From the NCBI RefSeq assembly GCF_003436275.1, contig NZ_QSOP01000012.1:1-64000 (forward strand): 64,000 nt of DNA, in the 5' to 3' direction. Position 1 is the first letter of the stretch. Each line of letters opens with the position of its first letter. Made by a program: the position numbers and the translations under genes. Source of the stretch: Collinsella sp. TM09-10AT (GTDB lineage Bacteria > Actinomycetota > Coriobacteriia > Coriobacteriales > Coriobacteriaceae). The notes beneath the pieces were generated by a model. The model made no database searches, was not told the origin of the DNA, and was given only the letters and a program-made list of their open reading frames with translations. Of this stretch, positions 1 to 9,910 are shown in pieces.

Positions 1-95
1 GGCCAGGCCCGATTTTGCCTCTTGACAATGTCCTGCTCATATTAAAAGGAACGCCCCCAAGTGCAGCACCATGGCAACGTCGCAGGTAGAGGACG

Positions 96-204
96 GACAG
101 CGAGCGGGCACCAGAGCGAACAAATTGGCATGAAAAGAGGACGGCATAGACCTTCTGGTCATGCCGTCCTCTTTGAATGACAAGTTGTCGCTCTGGTGCC
201 CGCG
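96..204 (+). repeat. Long structured hairpin, family 1 copy A
   Basis: Starts with GACAGCGAGCGGG. The arm at 104-123 pairs with 185-203 over about 19 bases with one bulged A. Inside it, 134-147 pairs with 161-174, and the tip is GACC-TTCT-GGTC. Copies B (7161-7308) and C (15173-15317) share the 5' flank, the internal GAA-containing loop and the layout, but not the arm sequence. It lies just past the stop of the lipoprotein gene on the other strand, so it may also end transcription. Confidence 0.75.
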
Positions 205-212
205 TAACCCCC

Positions 213-770
213 CTAGTTCATCATCGCATTCATCATCTCGGTGGTTGCGGAATCGTCGGCAGACCACTCGCCATCGTCATTGCAGGAATACTTGAAGGTG
301 ACCTTGGTGTCCTTGGTCTTAGCAGCCTTGGTCACATCGACCATAACCTGACCGGCCATCTTGTACAGCTCGTCATCGGAAGGCATCGAATCGAGCGCGG
401 CGACCTTCTCCTGATACTGGGTGGCAAAATCCTCAACGATCTGGTTCATGGACTTGCAGGTAATGGTGACCTCGGCAGTTGCGGTGCCCTTGTCCTCGTC
501 GACCGTCACGTCACCGATCTTGTAGTCAAAACCCTCGAGATAGCTCTTGGCGTACTCCTTGGGATCGATACCCAGCTGCTCGAACTCGTCGCCCGAGGCC
601 TCTTCCAGGCCGGCGAGGAAGTCGTCGCCGCCGTTCTTGACCTCGTCAAACTGCGTCGTAAGATCCTCGGTGATGAGCTCCTCAACCGAAGGACCTCCGC
701 AGCCGGAAAGCACAACCACGCACGCGACCAGAACAGCCATCAGGGGCGCAAGCAGCAGCTTCTTCTTCAT
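213..770 (-). CDS. Predicted secreted lipoprotein of unknown function
   Basis: A 185-residue lipoprotein. The start is the ATG at 770, preceded by GGAGG at a normal distance; the frame is open upstream but offers no better start. Residues 1-24 form a lipoprotein signal: basic MKKK, a hydrophobic core and the lipobox LSGC. The mature protein would begin at lipidated Cys24 and sit outside the membrane. The remainder is acidic, soluble and rich in charged helical stretches, with no catalytic motif I recognise. Its size and layout recall DUF5105-type lipoproteins, but I cannot confirm that from sequence alone. It stands alone, reads toward the hairpin at 96-204 and is separated by about 235 bases from the PTS IIA gene upstream. 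Confidence 0.75.
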   Translation of the reverse strand: MKKKLLLAPLMAVLVACVVVLSGCGGPSVEELITEDLTTQFDEVKNGGDDFLAGLEEASGDEFEQLGIDPKEYAKSYLEGFDYKIGDVTVDEDKGTATAEVTITCKSMNQIVEDFATQYQEKVAALDSMPSDDELYKMAGQVMVDVTKAAKTKDTKVTFKYSCNDDGEWSADDSATTEMMNAMMN

Positions 771-947
771 GACATTCCTCCCAACAAGCGGCACCGCGCT
801 TCCCGACGCGGTGCGCGTCGTAACAATAAGGCCATATTAGCCGATAACGAACACCCCCGGCAAAGCAAAGGCGCAGTCGGCTCGATTTAACGTCCGAACG
901 GTTTACCGGTCCGCCCAACGCGCAATAAAACGTTCCGCCGCATTGCA

Positions 948-980
948 ATAAAAAAGGGCGGCCGGATAACCCGACCACCC
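948..980 (-). terminator. Rho-independent terminator of the PTS IIA gene
   Basis: On the minus strand a GC-rich stem (970-980 with 956-965, loop TTAT, some G-T pairs) is followed at once by a run of T at 955-950. It lies 26 bases past the stop of the gene at 1006. Confidence 0.75.
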
Positions 981-1005
981 CAAAACACCCTTATGTTGCC
1001 GCAGA

Positions 1006-1542
1006 CTACTTGCGGACGACCTTGACGATGGCATCGCCGGCGGCGACAGCGGAGTCAGCCTCGACGGCGAGCTCGACGTCGGCGAACTCGGCGGTGTTGG
1101 ACACGGCCACCACGACGCAGTCCTTGTAGCCGGCAGCGGCGATCTTGGCGCGGTCGATCTTGAGCATGGGCTGGCCAGCCTTAACGACGTCGTCGGCCTT
1201 GACGAAGCCCTCGAAGCCGTCGCCGTTCATGTTGACGGTATCGACGCCAACGTGCACCAGAACCTCGATGCCGCTATCGGACTGCAGGCCCACGGCGTGA
1301 CCCATGGTGACGGTCACCTTGCCGTCGCAGGGAGCGTAGACCAGATCGTCCTCGGGCCACACGGCGCAGCCCTTGCCCAGAACCTCGCCACCAAAGACGG
1401 GATCGGGCACGTCGGCCATCTTGATGACCTTGCCCTTGACGGGCGAGCACAGCACGTCGGCGCCGGCAGAAGCAGAGATGGAGGCCGGAGCAGCGGCAGC
1501 CGCGGGCTCAGCCTTCTTCTTGAACATGTCAAACAGACCCAT
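1006..1542 (-). CDS. PTS glucose-family IIA protein (EIIA-Glc/Crr-like)
   Basis: A free-standing 178-residue IIA protein of the glucose/beta-glucoside PTS family. It passes phosphate from HPr to a partner IIB domain in the cytoplasm. The start at 1542 (MGLFDMFKKK) has AGGAG upstream. An Ala/Pro-rich linker (about 12-27) precedes the compact IIA domain. The two family histidines are visible: His82 in GHAVGL and the phosphorylated His97 in the LVHVGVDTV motif. The window also has a IIBC permease lacking its own IIA domain (9911-11338), so this protein is a natural partner, although they are not in one operon. Ending in a clear terminator, it appears to be its own transcript. As EIIA-Glc it could also take part in regulation, which the sequence does not show. 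Confidence 0.9.
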   Translation of the reverse strand: MGLFDMFKKKAEPAAAAAPASISASAGADVLCSPVKGKVIKMADVPDPVFGGEVLGKGCAVWPEDDLVYAPCDGKVTVTMGHAVGLQSDSGIEVLVHVGVDTVNMNGDGFEGFVKADDVVKAGQPMLKIDRAKIAAAGYKDCVVVAVSNTAEFADVELAVEADSAVAAGDAIVKVVRK

Positions 1543-1681
1543 ACGTTTTCTCCTCTTGATCAAGCGCAACGTTATGCGCATGCCTATGGTGATTATAGTG
1601 CCAAATGGTTCAAATGCTAAGGTGGGGACTCGAATCGCGAGCCCGTACCAAGGCTTTCCCCGGTGGCACTCATCTTGTCAA

Positions 1682-3259
<1,578 letters not shown>

Positions 3260-3369
3260 CTAGACGAGGCAAAAATCGACCTGACGGCCACCCTCCAACC
3301 CGGGTGGATGAAACGAAACGACCTATTTAGATGTGGCATATCGATAGCTAAAAGCCCGCCCCGCCTTGC

Positions 3370-4398
3370 TCATCCACGGTATGTTGCCGGCGTGCAGCCG
3401 TAGGCGGTGCGGAACTTGCGATAGAAAAAGCTCATGTTCTCATAGCCAACGGCACGCGCCGCCGCCTCGGCCGTGGCACCCGCGCGCAAGAGCTCCGCGG
3501 CACGCGCGAGCCTGCGCTCCTGGACCAGCTGTCGGTAGGTCTTTCCCACATGCTGCTTGAGCAGCGCCGACGCGTAGTTAGGGCTCACATGAAAGCGTGC
3601 CGCCATCTCCTCGAGCGAGCAGGTGGCAAACGAGCGCTCGATGTAGCCGAGCATCCCTGCCACGAGCGAGGCCGCGCGCCCCGACTCATCGCGCCCCGCC
3701 GCCGCGCCGCGCACGAGCTCGTGCTCGTAGCAATCCATGAGCTCGGCCAACAGAAGCTGAAACAGGCGCAGAACGATCTCGGCGCTGTTGAGGCTCGGCT
3801 CGTAGCGTTCGCAGAGCATCTCCTGCATGTAGCGCCGCACGCGCCGGCTCTCCCCGCAGCGAAAGCGCACGTGCCCGCGATGGTCGGTCTCGCTGTTGAG
3901 CGCGTTGAACAAAAACCGCGAGACCGCGCTCTCGCGCGAGAGGCTCGCCTCGAGGCCGCGCTGCAAAAAGGTACGTGAAACGGTCATACTTAGCATGATG
4001 TCATCCTCGCCGAGCGCCGCCACCGCGTGCGGGCAGGCGGCATCGAGCAGCAGTACCTCGTTGCGTTCGAGCACGAGCTTCTCCCCCGCAACCGTCTGCG
4101 GACAGCGCCCCCGGTACACATAGCTGATCTCAACGTAGTCGTGCACATGCTCGGGTACCGCGTTAAAGCGCGAGTTTCTCCTGATCATCAGGCCAGCTGG
4201 CATTCCGGCCTGAGCATATTCCGCCCCCATCTGCCCGATCTTTCGCACCGACCGTCCATCGACCTCAACGCGCTCGGTCATGATCGACCAGTCAAAGGGA
4301 GCCTCGTCCCTATATCGCCTCTCGCTGGCGCTCAGCTCGCTCAGCCGGCGCTCGAGCTCCAAGATCTCCATGGCCCCACCAATCGTTGATTCGGTCAT
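3370..4398 (-). CDS. AraC-family transcriptional regulator
   Basis: A one-component sugar regulator of about 342 residues. The C-terminal 95 residues form the double helix-turn-helix of AraC/XylS proteins, with the first HTH around SLEEMAARFHVSPNYASALL and the typical ending GYENMSFFYRKFRTAYGCTPATYR. The N-terminal part resembles a cupin sensor domain, with a VPEHVHDYVEISYVYRG stretch. Two starts are possible: ATG at 4398 (used here, no clear ribosome binding site) and ATG at 4371, which has a G-rich stretch just upstream. The gene is divergent from the GH106-like glycosidase at 4496, with about 100 bases between them, so the glycosidase is its likely target. The effector cannot be read from sequence. 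Confidence 0.85.
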   Translation of the reverse strand: MTESTIGGAMEILELERRLSELSASERRYRDEAPFDWSIMTERVEVDGRSVRKIGQMGAEYAQAGMPAGLMIRRNSRFNAVPEHVHDYVEISYVYRGRCPQTVAGEKLVLERNEVLLLDAACPHAVAALGEDDIMLSMTVSRTFLQRGLEASLSRESAVSRFLFNALNSETDHRGHVRFRCGESRRVRRYMQEMLCERYEPSLNSAEIVLRLFQLLLAELMDCYEHELVRGAAAGRDESGRAASLVAGMLGYIERSFATCSLEEMAARFHVSPNYASALLKQHVGKTYRQLVQERRLARAAELLRAGATAEAAARAVGYENMSFFYRKFRTAYGCTPATYRG

Positions 4399-4495
4399 AT
4401 TCTGTCGTGATTTGGATATTAGCACGCCATCGCCCGCACGCCAGAATGGAGTCATGCAACATACGCTGCCCACCATCGGCTTGCAAGGAGGATCC

Positions 4496-7111
4496 ATGAC
4501 CGCGTACTACCAGCAGGTGCTCAACGGTGCCTATGACAACCACGTGCTCCCGTTTTTGTGGATGAAGGGCGAGGACCAACAGACCATTGCCGAATATCTG
4601 GAGAAGATTGCCGGCGCCGATATCCACGAGGTCTGCCTCGAGAGCCGCCCGCATCCCGATTTTTGCGATGAGGGCTGGTGGCGCGACCTGCACTTTGTGA
4701 TCGACACGTGCAAGCAGCTGGGCCTCAAAATCTGGATCTTAGACGATGCGCACTTTCCCACCGGATACGCCAACGGCGCCGTCAAGGAGGCGGCGCCCGA
4801 GCTCCGCAAGATCGTTCTCACCCACCGCACCATCGACGTGGTGGGCCCCACGCCGCAGGCGAGCATCGCGCTCACCAACATGTTCGACAAGACGGAGCGC
4901 TTCTATGGCGTAACGTTTATGCAGGAAGGGCGCACCGTCGAGGTCGAGCACCGCGTAATCGAGGACGAGCACGGCATGCCCTGCCGCTTGGTCTTTGACG
5001 CACCGGCCGGCACCACGCAGGCGTGCGTGATGTTCACGAGCGGCAAGACCTCCTACAACGAGGACTACATCAACATGGTCGACCGTGCCTCGGTGGCGCA
5101 GCTCATCGATGCCGTGTACAAGCCGCACTTTGCGCATCTGGGCGATGAGTTTGGCAAGACCATCCTGGGCTTTTTCTCCGATGAGCCCGGCTTTGCCAAC
5201 GAGAAGGGCGTCACCGGCGCCAACGGCATCTCCGACACACTCATCGGTAAGGCCACCGCGCCCCTGCCCTGGTCGGCCGAGCTCGAGCGCCGCCTGCGTG
5301 CGGCGCTGGGCGAGCGCTACCTGGACGAGCTCCCGCACCTGTGGGATCGCAAGGACGCCGGCGCGCACGTGCGCCACGCGTACATGGACATTGCGAGCAC
5401 GCTCTACAAGGAGTGCTTCTGCGACCAGCTCGGCGACTGGTGCCGCGCGCACGGCGTGCAGTATATCGGCCACGTGATCGAGGACAAGGATTGCCACGCG
5501 CGCCTGGGTGTGGGCGCCGGCCACTACTTCCGCGCCGTGGGCGGCCAGGACATGGCGGGCGTGGACATCGTGATCAACCAGCTCATCCCCGGCATGGACC
5601 GGGGGCTCCACTCCTACGGCCGCGGCGTGTGGGACCTGGAGTTCTACAACTACGTGCTGCCCAAGCTGGGCTCCTCGGCAGCGCATCTCGACCCCAAAAA
5701 GCAGGGCTGCTGCATGGCCGAGGTATTTGGCGCCTTTGGCTGGCATGAGGGCCTGCGCGAGATGAAGTGGATCGCCGACCACGTTATGGTGCGCGGCGTC
5801 AACTGGTTTGTGCCACACGCCTTTAGCATGGCCGCCTTCCCCGATTTCGACTGCCCGCCGCACTTTTACGCGCACGGTCAGAACCCCCAGTTTGCGCACT
5901 TTGGCAAGCTCATGAGCTACATGAACCGCACCTCGAGCCTGCTTTCGGGCGGGCGGGCCGCCACGCCGGTGGCGCTTCTGTACCACGCCGATGCCGAGTG
6001 GGCGGGCGAGGCCTCGTTTATGCAGCATGCCGCCGCCGAGCTCGTGCGCGCGCAGATCGATTTCGATATCGTGCCGGCCGAGTCGTTTGAAGATACCGAA
6101 CGCTACTCCGTGGAGTTCGCCGCAGACAGCAGCGGCTTTAGCGTGAACGGCCAGGCGTACCGCTGTCTGGTGATGCCCGGCGCCGAATATGCCGGCGGGG
6201 CCGTACTCAACTTTGCCGCGCGCGCTGCGGCCGCAGGCGCTGGCGTATATGCCCTGGATAAGCTGCCGAGCAAGCGCTATGACGGCGAAGCTGCCAGCCG
6301 CGCGGGCTTTGCCCCCGTGGAGGCCAGCGAGCTTGCACGTGTGCGTGTTGTTGCCACTTCCGAGCTTGCGAGCGTGCTCGCCGCAGCCGGCATGCAGACC
6401 GTGTCGTGCACCGAGCCGCAGCCGTGGCTGCGCGCGCTTCGCTACGACCGCGCCGGCGAGAGCTACCTCATGCTGGTAAACGAGCATCCCAAGCAGGGCA
6501 TTCACACGCATGTTGAGTTCGCAGACGGCGCGCCCGTGCACGGCGTGCGCCTCGATTTGCTCAACGGCAGCGCACCCGTCGCCTTTGACGGCACGCTTGA
6601 GCTCGCGCCCTACGAGAGCTGCATTGTGGTGCTCGGGGCCGAGGCGCCCGCTGCCGCCGAGCGCGGAAACTCCGATGCCGAGCGTGAGGTCATGCGCGTT
6701 GACGGCCCCTGGAACGTCTCCTTTGCCACGCCCGACGCCGATGCCACGCACCTGGTCTTTGACGAGGCCGTCGAGCTTGGCGACCTGCACGATCTTTCCT
6801 GCGCCGAATTCCCCGGCAAGGCAGGCACTTTCCGCTACCAGGCAAGCTTTGCCGTTGCTGAGAACCTCGCCGGCGCCGCGCTCGACCTGGGCGAGGTCTT
6901 TGAGACCGCCACGGTCGCACTTGACGGCGCGGATCTGGGCTGCCGCATCTGTCCGCCCTACCGCTTTGAGCTCGGCACCCTTGCCGCCGGTGAACATGCG
7001 CTCACAATCGATGTAATCAACACCCTCGACCACGCCATCCCCGACATCTTCGCCCTCACCGAACCCTCCGGACCCAGCGGCCTGCTCGGCCCCGTGCGCC
7101 TGCTTGGCTAA
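4496..7111 (+). CDS. GH106-like glycoside hydrolase (alpha-L-rhamnosidase-like)
   Basis: A large cytoplasmic glycosidase of 871 residues. The start at 4496 has AAGGAGG six bases upstream and begins MTAYYQQVLNG; the longer open frame upstream lacks this. The N-terminal half follows the barrel pattern of GH106-like proteins: a GADIHEVCLESRPHPDF stretch, then KLWILDD-type and FPTGYANG segments, and later GFFSDEPGF, which supplies acidic residues suited to catalysis. The C-terminal 200 residues look like beta-sandwich modules. No signal peptide is present. GH106 members known to me are alpha-L-rhamnosidases, but this subgroup is diverse and the substrate is inferred. The divergent AraC gene probably controls it. 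Confidence 0.7.
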   Translation: MTAYYQQVLNGAYDNHVLPFLWMKGEDQQTIAEYLEKIAGADIHEVCLESRPHPDFCDEGWWRDLHFVIDTCKQLGLKIWILDDAHFPTGYANGAVKEAAPELRKIVLTHRTIDVVGPTPQASIALTNMFDKTERFYGVTFMQEGRTVEVEHRVIEDEHGMPCRLVFDAPAGTTQACVMFTSGKTSYNEDYINMVDRASVAQLIDAVYKPHFAHLGDEFGKTILGFFSDEPGFANEKGVTGANGISDTLIGKATAPLPWSAELERRLRAALGERYLDELPHLWDRKDAGAHVRHAYMDIASTLYKECFCDQLGDWCRAHGVQYIGHVIEDKDCHARLGVGAGHYFRAVGGQDMAGVDIVINQLIPGMDRGLHSYGRGVWDLEFYNYVLPKLGSSAAHLDPKKQGCCMAEVFGAFGWHEGLREMKWIADHVMVRGVNWFVPHAFSMAAFPDFDCPPHFYAHGQNPQFAHFGKLMSYMNRTSSLLSGGRAATPVALLYHADAEWAGEASFMQHAAAELVRAQIDFDIVPAESFEDTERYSVEFAADSSGFSVNGQAYRCLVMPGAEYAGGAVLNFAARAAAAGAGVYALDKLPSKRYDGEAASRAGFAPVEASELARVRVVATSELASVLAAAGMQTVSCTEPQPWLRALRYDRAGESYLMLVNEHPKQGIHTHVEFADGAPVHGVRLDLLNGSAPVAFDGTLELAPYESCIVVLGAEAPAAAERGNSDAEREVMRVDGPWNVSFATPDADATHLVFDEAVELGDLHDLSCAEFPGKAGTFRYQASFAVAENLAGAALDLGEVFETATVALDGADLGCRICPPYRFELGTLAAGEHALTIDVINTLDHAIPDIFALTEPSGPSGLLGPVRLLG

Positions 7112-7160
7112 CGGCATCGAAGCCCACTTCAATCAAGGCAAAATCCTTGGTTGAATCTAA

Positions 7161-7308
7161 GTCAGCGAGCGGGTTCCAAGTGCCCCAGGTTGCCACGAAG
7201 CAAGGCGGCATAGGGCTTTTGCCCATGCCGTCGAAGCTGAGCGGCAAGATGGGGTGCTTGGGGCCCGCGCAGCGTCAAGCGGTCCGCCGTTCGTTAGAAC
7301 GGCGGACC
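7161..7308 (+). repeat. Long structured hairpin, family 1 copy B
   Basis: Begins with GTCAGCGAGCGGG. The arm from 7169 pairs with the arm ending at 7267 over about 24 of 26 positions, several of them G-T pairs, which points to an RNA. The inner stem GGCGGCAT/ATGCCGTC carries the tip GGGC-TTTT-GCCC. After the closing CCCGCGCAGCGT comes a second hairpin, GGTCCGCCG...CGGCGGACC (about 7281-7308), also present in copy C. It fills most of the gap between the GH106-like and RpiR genes. Confidence 0.75.
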
Positions 7309-7384
7309 ATAGAAAGGGCTTGCTCCCCGGCGTTTTGTTTACCGCTATGATTGATACATAGCGACACGAACGCATAGGAGTCAT

Positions 7385-8239
7385 ATGGACATCAAGCGCA
7401 AGATCACGCAGGGCAAGGAGCTCACCCCCACCGAGCAGCAGCTCGGGCAGACGGTTCTCGCCATGGGCGAGGACGTCCGCGGGCTCTCCATTAAGGAATT
7501 TGCGCGCCAGGCCAATGTCTCCGTTGCGAGCATCCACCGCTTTTGCAAAAAGCTCGGCCTCGAGGGCTTCAAAGAACTCAAGGTCGAGCTGATGCGCGCA
7601 GCCTCGCGCGCAGACTCCGCCCCCGAGGTGGATATCAACTTTCCCTTTGATGCGACCTCCAGCGCCCAGGAGATCTCCGAGCGCATGGCGCGACTGTACG
7701 AGACCACGCTTTCCGAGACGCGCGAAATCCTCGACCCGGCACAGCTCGACTACGCCGCCAAGCTCGTCTTACGCGCCGGCACCGTGGACATCTACACGGG
7801 CTCGCACAACCTGTATCCGGCGGGAATGTTCCGCGATCGCCTGCTTTCCGCCGGTAAGAGCTCAACGTGCTACGACAATATCGAGGCCCAAGTGCGCACG
7901 GCGCTCGCCTCGGGCCCCGACCATGTGGCAATCGTCATCTCCTACAGCGGCCTTGCCCCCAACCTCAAGGAGATCTTGCCGATCCTCTGCAGTCGACATG
8001 TCCCGGTCATCGTCATCGGCACGCCATACTGTGCCCGCATTCACCCCGGCTTTGCGGCATATCTCACCGTAAGCGATATCGAGAGCCTGAGCCACCGCAT
8101 CACGCAGTTTGCCAGCCACATCGCCGTGCAATACGTACTCGATTCGCTCTACAGCAGCTACTTTGCCAAAGATTACGCCCGCTGCTCCGAGTTCCTCGAG
8201 CAGTCCTTCCCCTTTACCAAGCTGCCCGGGCTCAAATAA
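7385..8239 (+). CDS. RpiR-family transcriptional regulator (HTH + SIS)
   Basis: A 284-residue regulator of the RpiR/MurR group. The start at 7385 is preceded by AGGAG. The N-terminal HTH_6 domain (about 10-80) includes LSIKEFARQANVSVASIHRF and recognises DNA. The C-terminal SIS domain (about 115-260), with its VAIVISYSGLAPN segment, binds a phosphosugar. Such proteins sense sugar phosphates made by PTS import and adjust glycosidase and PTS genes. It is transcribed toward, and convergent with, the GH140-like gene, with an 18-bp perfect palindrome between them. Which of the nearby sugar genes it controls is not evident. Confidence 0.9.
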   Translation: MDIKRKITQGKELTPTEQQLGQTVLAMGEDVRGLSIKEFARQANVSVASIHRFCKKLGLEGFKELKVELMRAASRADSAPEVDINFPFDATSSAQEISERMARLYETTLSETREILDPAQLDYAAKLVLRAGTVDIYTGSHNLYPAGMFRDRLLSAGKSSTCYDNIEAQVRTALASGPDHVAIVISYSGLAPNLKEILPILCSRHVPVIVIGTPYCARIHPGFAAYLTVSDIESLSHRITQFASHIAVQYVLDSLYSSYFAKDYARCSEFLEQSFPFTKLPGLK

Positions 8240-8271
8240 AACGAGAGAGGATTTTTGGTCACTTAAATGAC

Positions 8272-8335
8272 GAGGGTGGATAATCTCCCACTTTGAGCCC
8301 GTACACAGGCAAAAAACGGGAGATTATCCACCCTC
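8272..8335. repeat. Palindrome family 2, copy 1
   Basis: Perfect 18-bp arms, GAGGGTGGATAATCTCCC and its complement, around a 28-base loop beginning ACTTTGAGCCCG. A second copy at 15023-15086 has nearly the same loop and a compensated change in both arms. It lies between two convergent genes, but no T run follows, so it is not an ordinary terminator. Confidence 0.75.
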
Positions 8336-8389
8336 ATTCTGTAGTCGTTACTCGGGCCTTTTTGCCGCCGGTCGCGTTGGAACCGCGCG

Positions 8390-9703
8390 CTACTGAGCGG
8401 ACGAGACCACCAGGAGTGCATCGTGCTCGAAGGGATGCTGGGCCACGCGCACGGCACCGTCGACGGGCACAACCGGCAGGTTTGCCACGCGCTTGTTCTC
8501 TAGGTCAAACGCCACAGCATTCCAGGCGGTGGTGCCGCCCTCGAGTTTGAGCTTGACGGACGTGGTCCTCGGCAGATAGACCACCACGCGTTCGCCCACG
8601 CGCGCCACGCGGATGGCCTCGCGTGCGTCGTCGAGCAACTCCTGCGCGGGTTCAACAGCTACCGCCCCATCCGCGCTCGTGGCACCCAGGCCGCGCAGCA
8701 CGTGCTCGATCAGGCCAAAGTCCCACACGCCCGCAAACTGCAGGCACTCTTGCCAGCGGAACGGCATGTCAAAGCCCTCGCCAAGGACGCTGCCACGGCT
8801 CTGAGAGGTCTGCCAGTTCCACACGCCGTGCGCACCGTAGGTAATGCCCGCCGAGGCACCGGCCAGGATGCTCGACCACACGCTTGCACGGCAATCCTGC
8901 GCGGTAAAACGCCAGTACACGTTGCGCGACGCACCCATCTGCTCGTAGCAGGGCTCGGAGTTGACCATCGGGCGCTTGGGATAGTTGGCGCGGAAGTCCT
9001 CGGGGAGCTTCCAGGCCTCGGGCTGACCCTCGTAGTTGTGCCCGGGCTGGAACATGTAAAAGTCCAGGCGCTTGGCAAACTGCGTGGGCAGGCTGCGGTT
9101 GCCGCGGTTGATGTGCATGGTGCGCAGGGCCTCGGGCGCCAGTTTGGCGGCCTCGTCGAGCGCCTCCTCGTAATAGGCAATCGCCTCGCCACTGGCAAAG
9201 TCGGTATCGCCCGTCACCACGTAGACGGGGTCGAACTCGCCCAGGTTCTCGACGACACGCGCAACGTGGGCGCGAACCTCCTCGCGCGGCATAATCTCGG
9301 CACCGCAACGCTCGGCAATCTTGGCGCCCCAGGTACCGGGCACGTAGTTACACCACATGAGCACGAGCGCCGGGCGAATGCCGTGCTCCACAGCTGCCTC
9401 GCACATGCGGCGGGCGCGGTCCCAGTACTCCTGGTTGGGCGCGTTCCAGTCAAAGTGAACGCCGTCCTCGCTCGCGTAGGGCCAGATACCCAGATCGGGC
9501 AGGCAGCGGTCCCACTGCGGCAGGGTGTTGATCTGCAGTACGTTCATGCCCTGCTCGGCACGGCGGGTCAGGTAGTAGTCCCAATCCACCTCGGTGATGC
9601 TCGTGAATGCGCTCCAGCACGTATCGGCAAACCAAAAGAATGGTTTGCCGTCGCACAAGAAGCCATCCTGGCGACCGTTAACGGTCAGTTTTCCCAAACT
9701 CAT
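8390..9703 (-). CDS. GH140-like (DUF4038) glycoside hydrolase, apiosidase-type
   Basis: A 437-residue cytoplasmic glycosidase of the DUF4038 (apiosidase-like) family. Two close ATGs occur; the one at 9703 is chosen because AAGGA lies seven bases upstream, while the ATG at 9709 would overlap that site. The opening GKPFFWFADTCWSAF is the DUF4038 signature, and the barrel contains YVVTGDTDF and VNSEPCYEQMG, which place acidic residues where catalysis would be expected. The C-terminal 90 residues resemble the small beta domain (PF12904) that usually follows. GH140 enzymes release D-apiose from plant pectin; this homologue lacks a signal peptide, so its substrate would be an imported glycoside. 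It follows the PTS IIBC gene on the same strand, but a terminator lies between. Confidence 0.8.
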   Translation of the reverse strand: MSLGKLTVNGRQDGFLCDGKPFFWFADTCWSAFTSITEVDWDYYLTRRAEQGMNVLQINTLPQWDRCLPDLGIWPYASEDGVHFDWNAPNQEYWDRARRMCEAAVEHGIRPALVLMWCNYVPGTWGAKIAERCGAEIMPREEVRAHVARVVENLGEFDPVYVVTGDTDFASGEAIAYYEEALDEAAKLAPEALRTMHINRGNRSLPTQFAKRLDFYMFQPGHNYEGQPEAWKLPEDFRANYPKRPMVNSEPCYEQMGASRNVYWRFTAQDCRASVWSSILAGASAGITYGAHGVWNWQTSQSRGSVLGEGFDMPFRWQECLQFAGVWDFGLIEHVLRGLGATSADGAVAVEPAQELLDDAREAIRVARVGERVVVYLPRTTSVKLKLEGGTTAWNAVAFDLENKRVANLPVVPVDGAVRVAQHPFEHDALLVVSSAQ

Positions 9704-9835
9704 CTGCATGTCCTTTCGTTTGACAAAGGAGTTGCGAACCGCCGGGGGCTTTCGCGGTAGCCCCGCGCGAAAGCCCTCGGCACTTGGCAATTCCTCGCGG
9801 GCGGATCTCATCCGCCCCCAATCAGTCTACCTTGC

Positions 9836-9892
9836 AAAAAAGACCCCGCCGGGCTTGCGCCTGACGGGGCCCTGTCGTGTAGGGGTCTTTTT
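9836..9892 (-). terminator. Terminator after the PTS IIBC gene
   Basis: AAAAAGACCCC pairs with GGGGTCTTTTTT around an inner GC-rich hairpin, giving a strong stem with T runs on either strand. It lies 18 bases past the IIBC stop and probably stops most transcription before the GH140-like gene. Confidence 0.8.
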
Positions 9893-9910
9893 AGACCGAA
9901 TGGCTTGGCC

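Noticed and set aside
22..45. Possible promoter at TTGACA near the left edge
   Set aside because: No -10 box at 16-18 bases spacing, and no plus-strand gene follows.
1618..1660. tRNA-like 3' end (TTCGAGTCCCCACC on the minus strand)
   Set aside because: The matching acceptor strand GGTGGGG and the D and anticodon arms are absent upstream.
4739..7132. A 797-codon open frame antisense to the GH106-like gene
   Set aside because: It mirrors the codon bias of the real gene, is rich in His, Ala, Gly and Val, has no ribosome binding site and matches no family.
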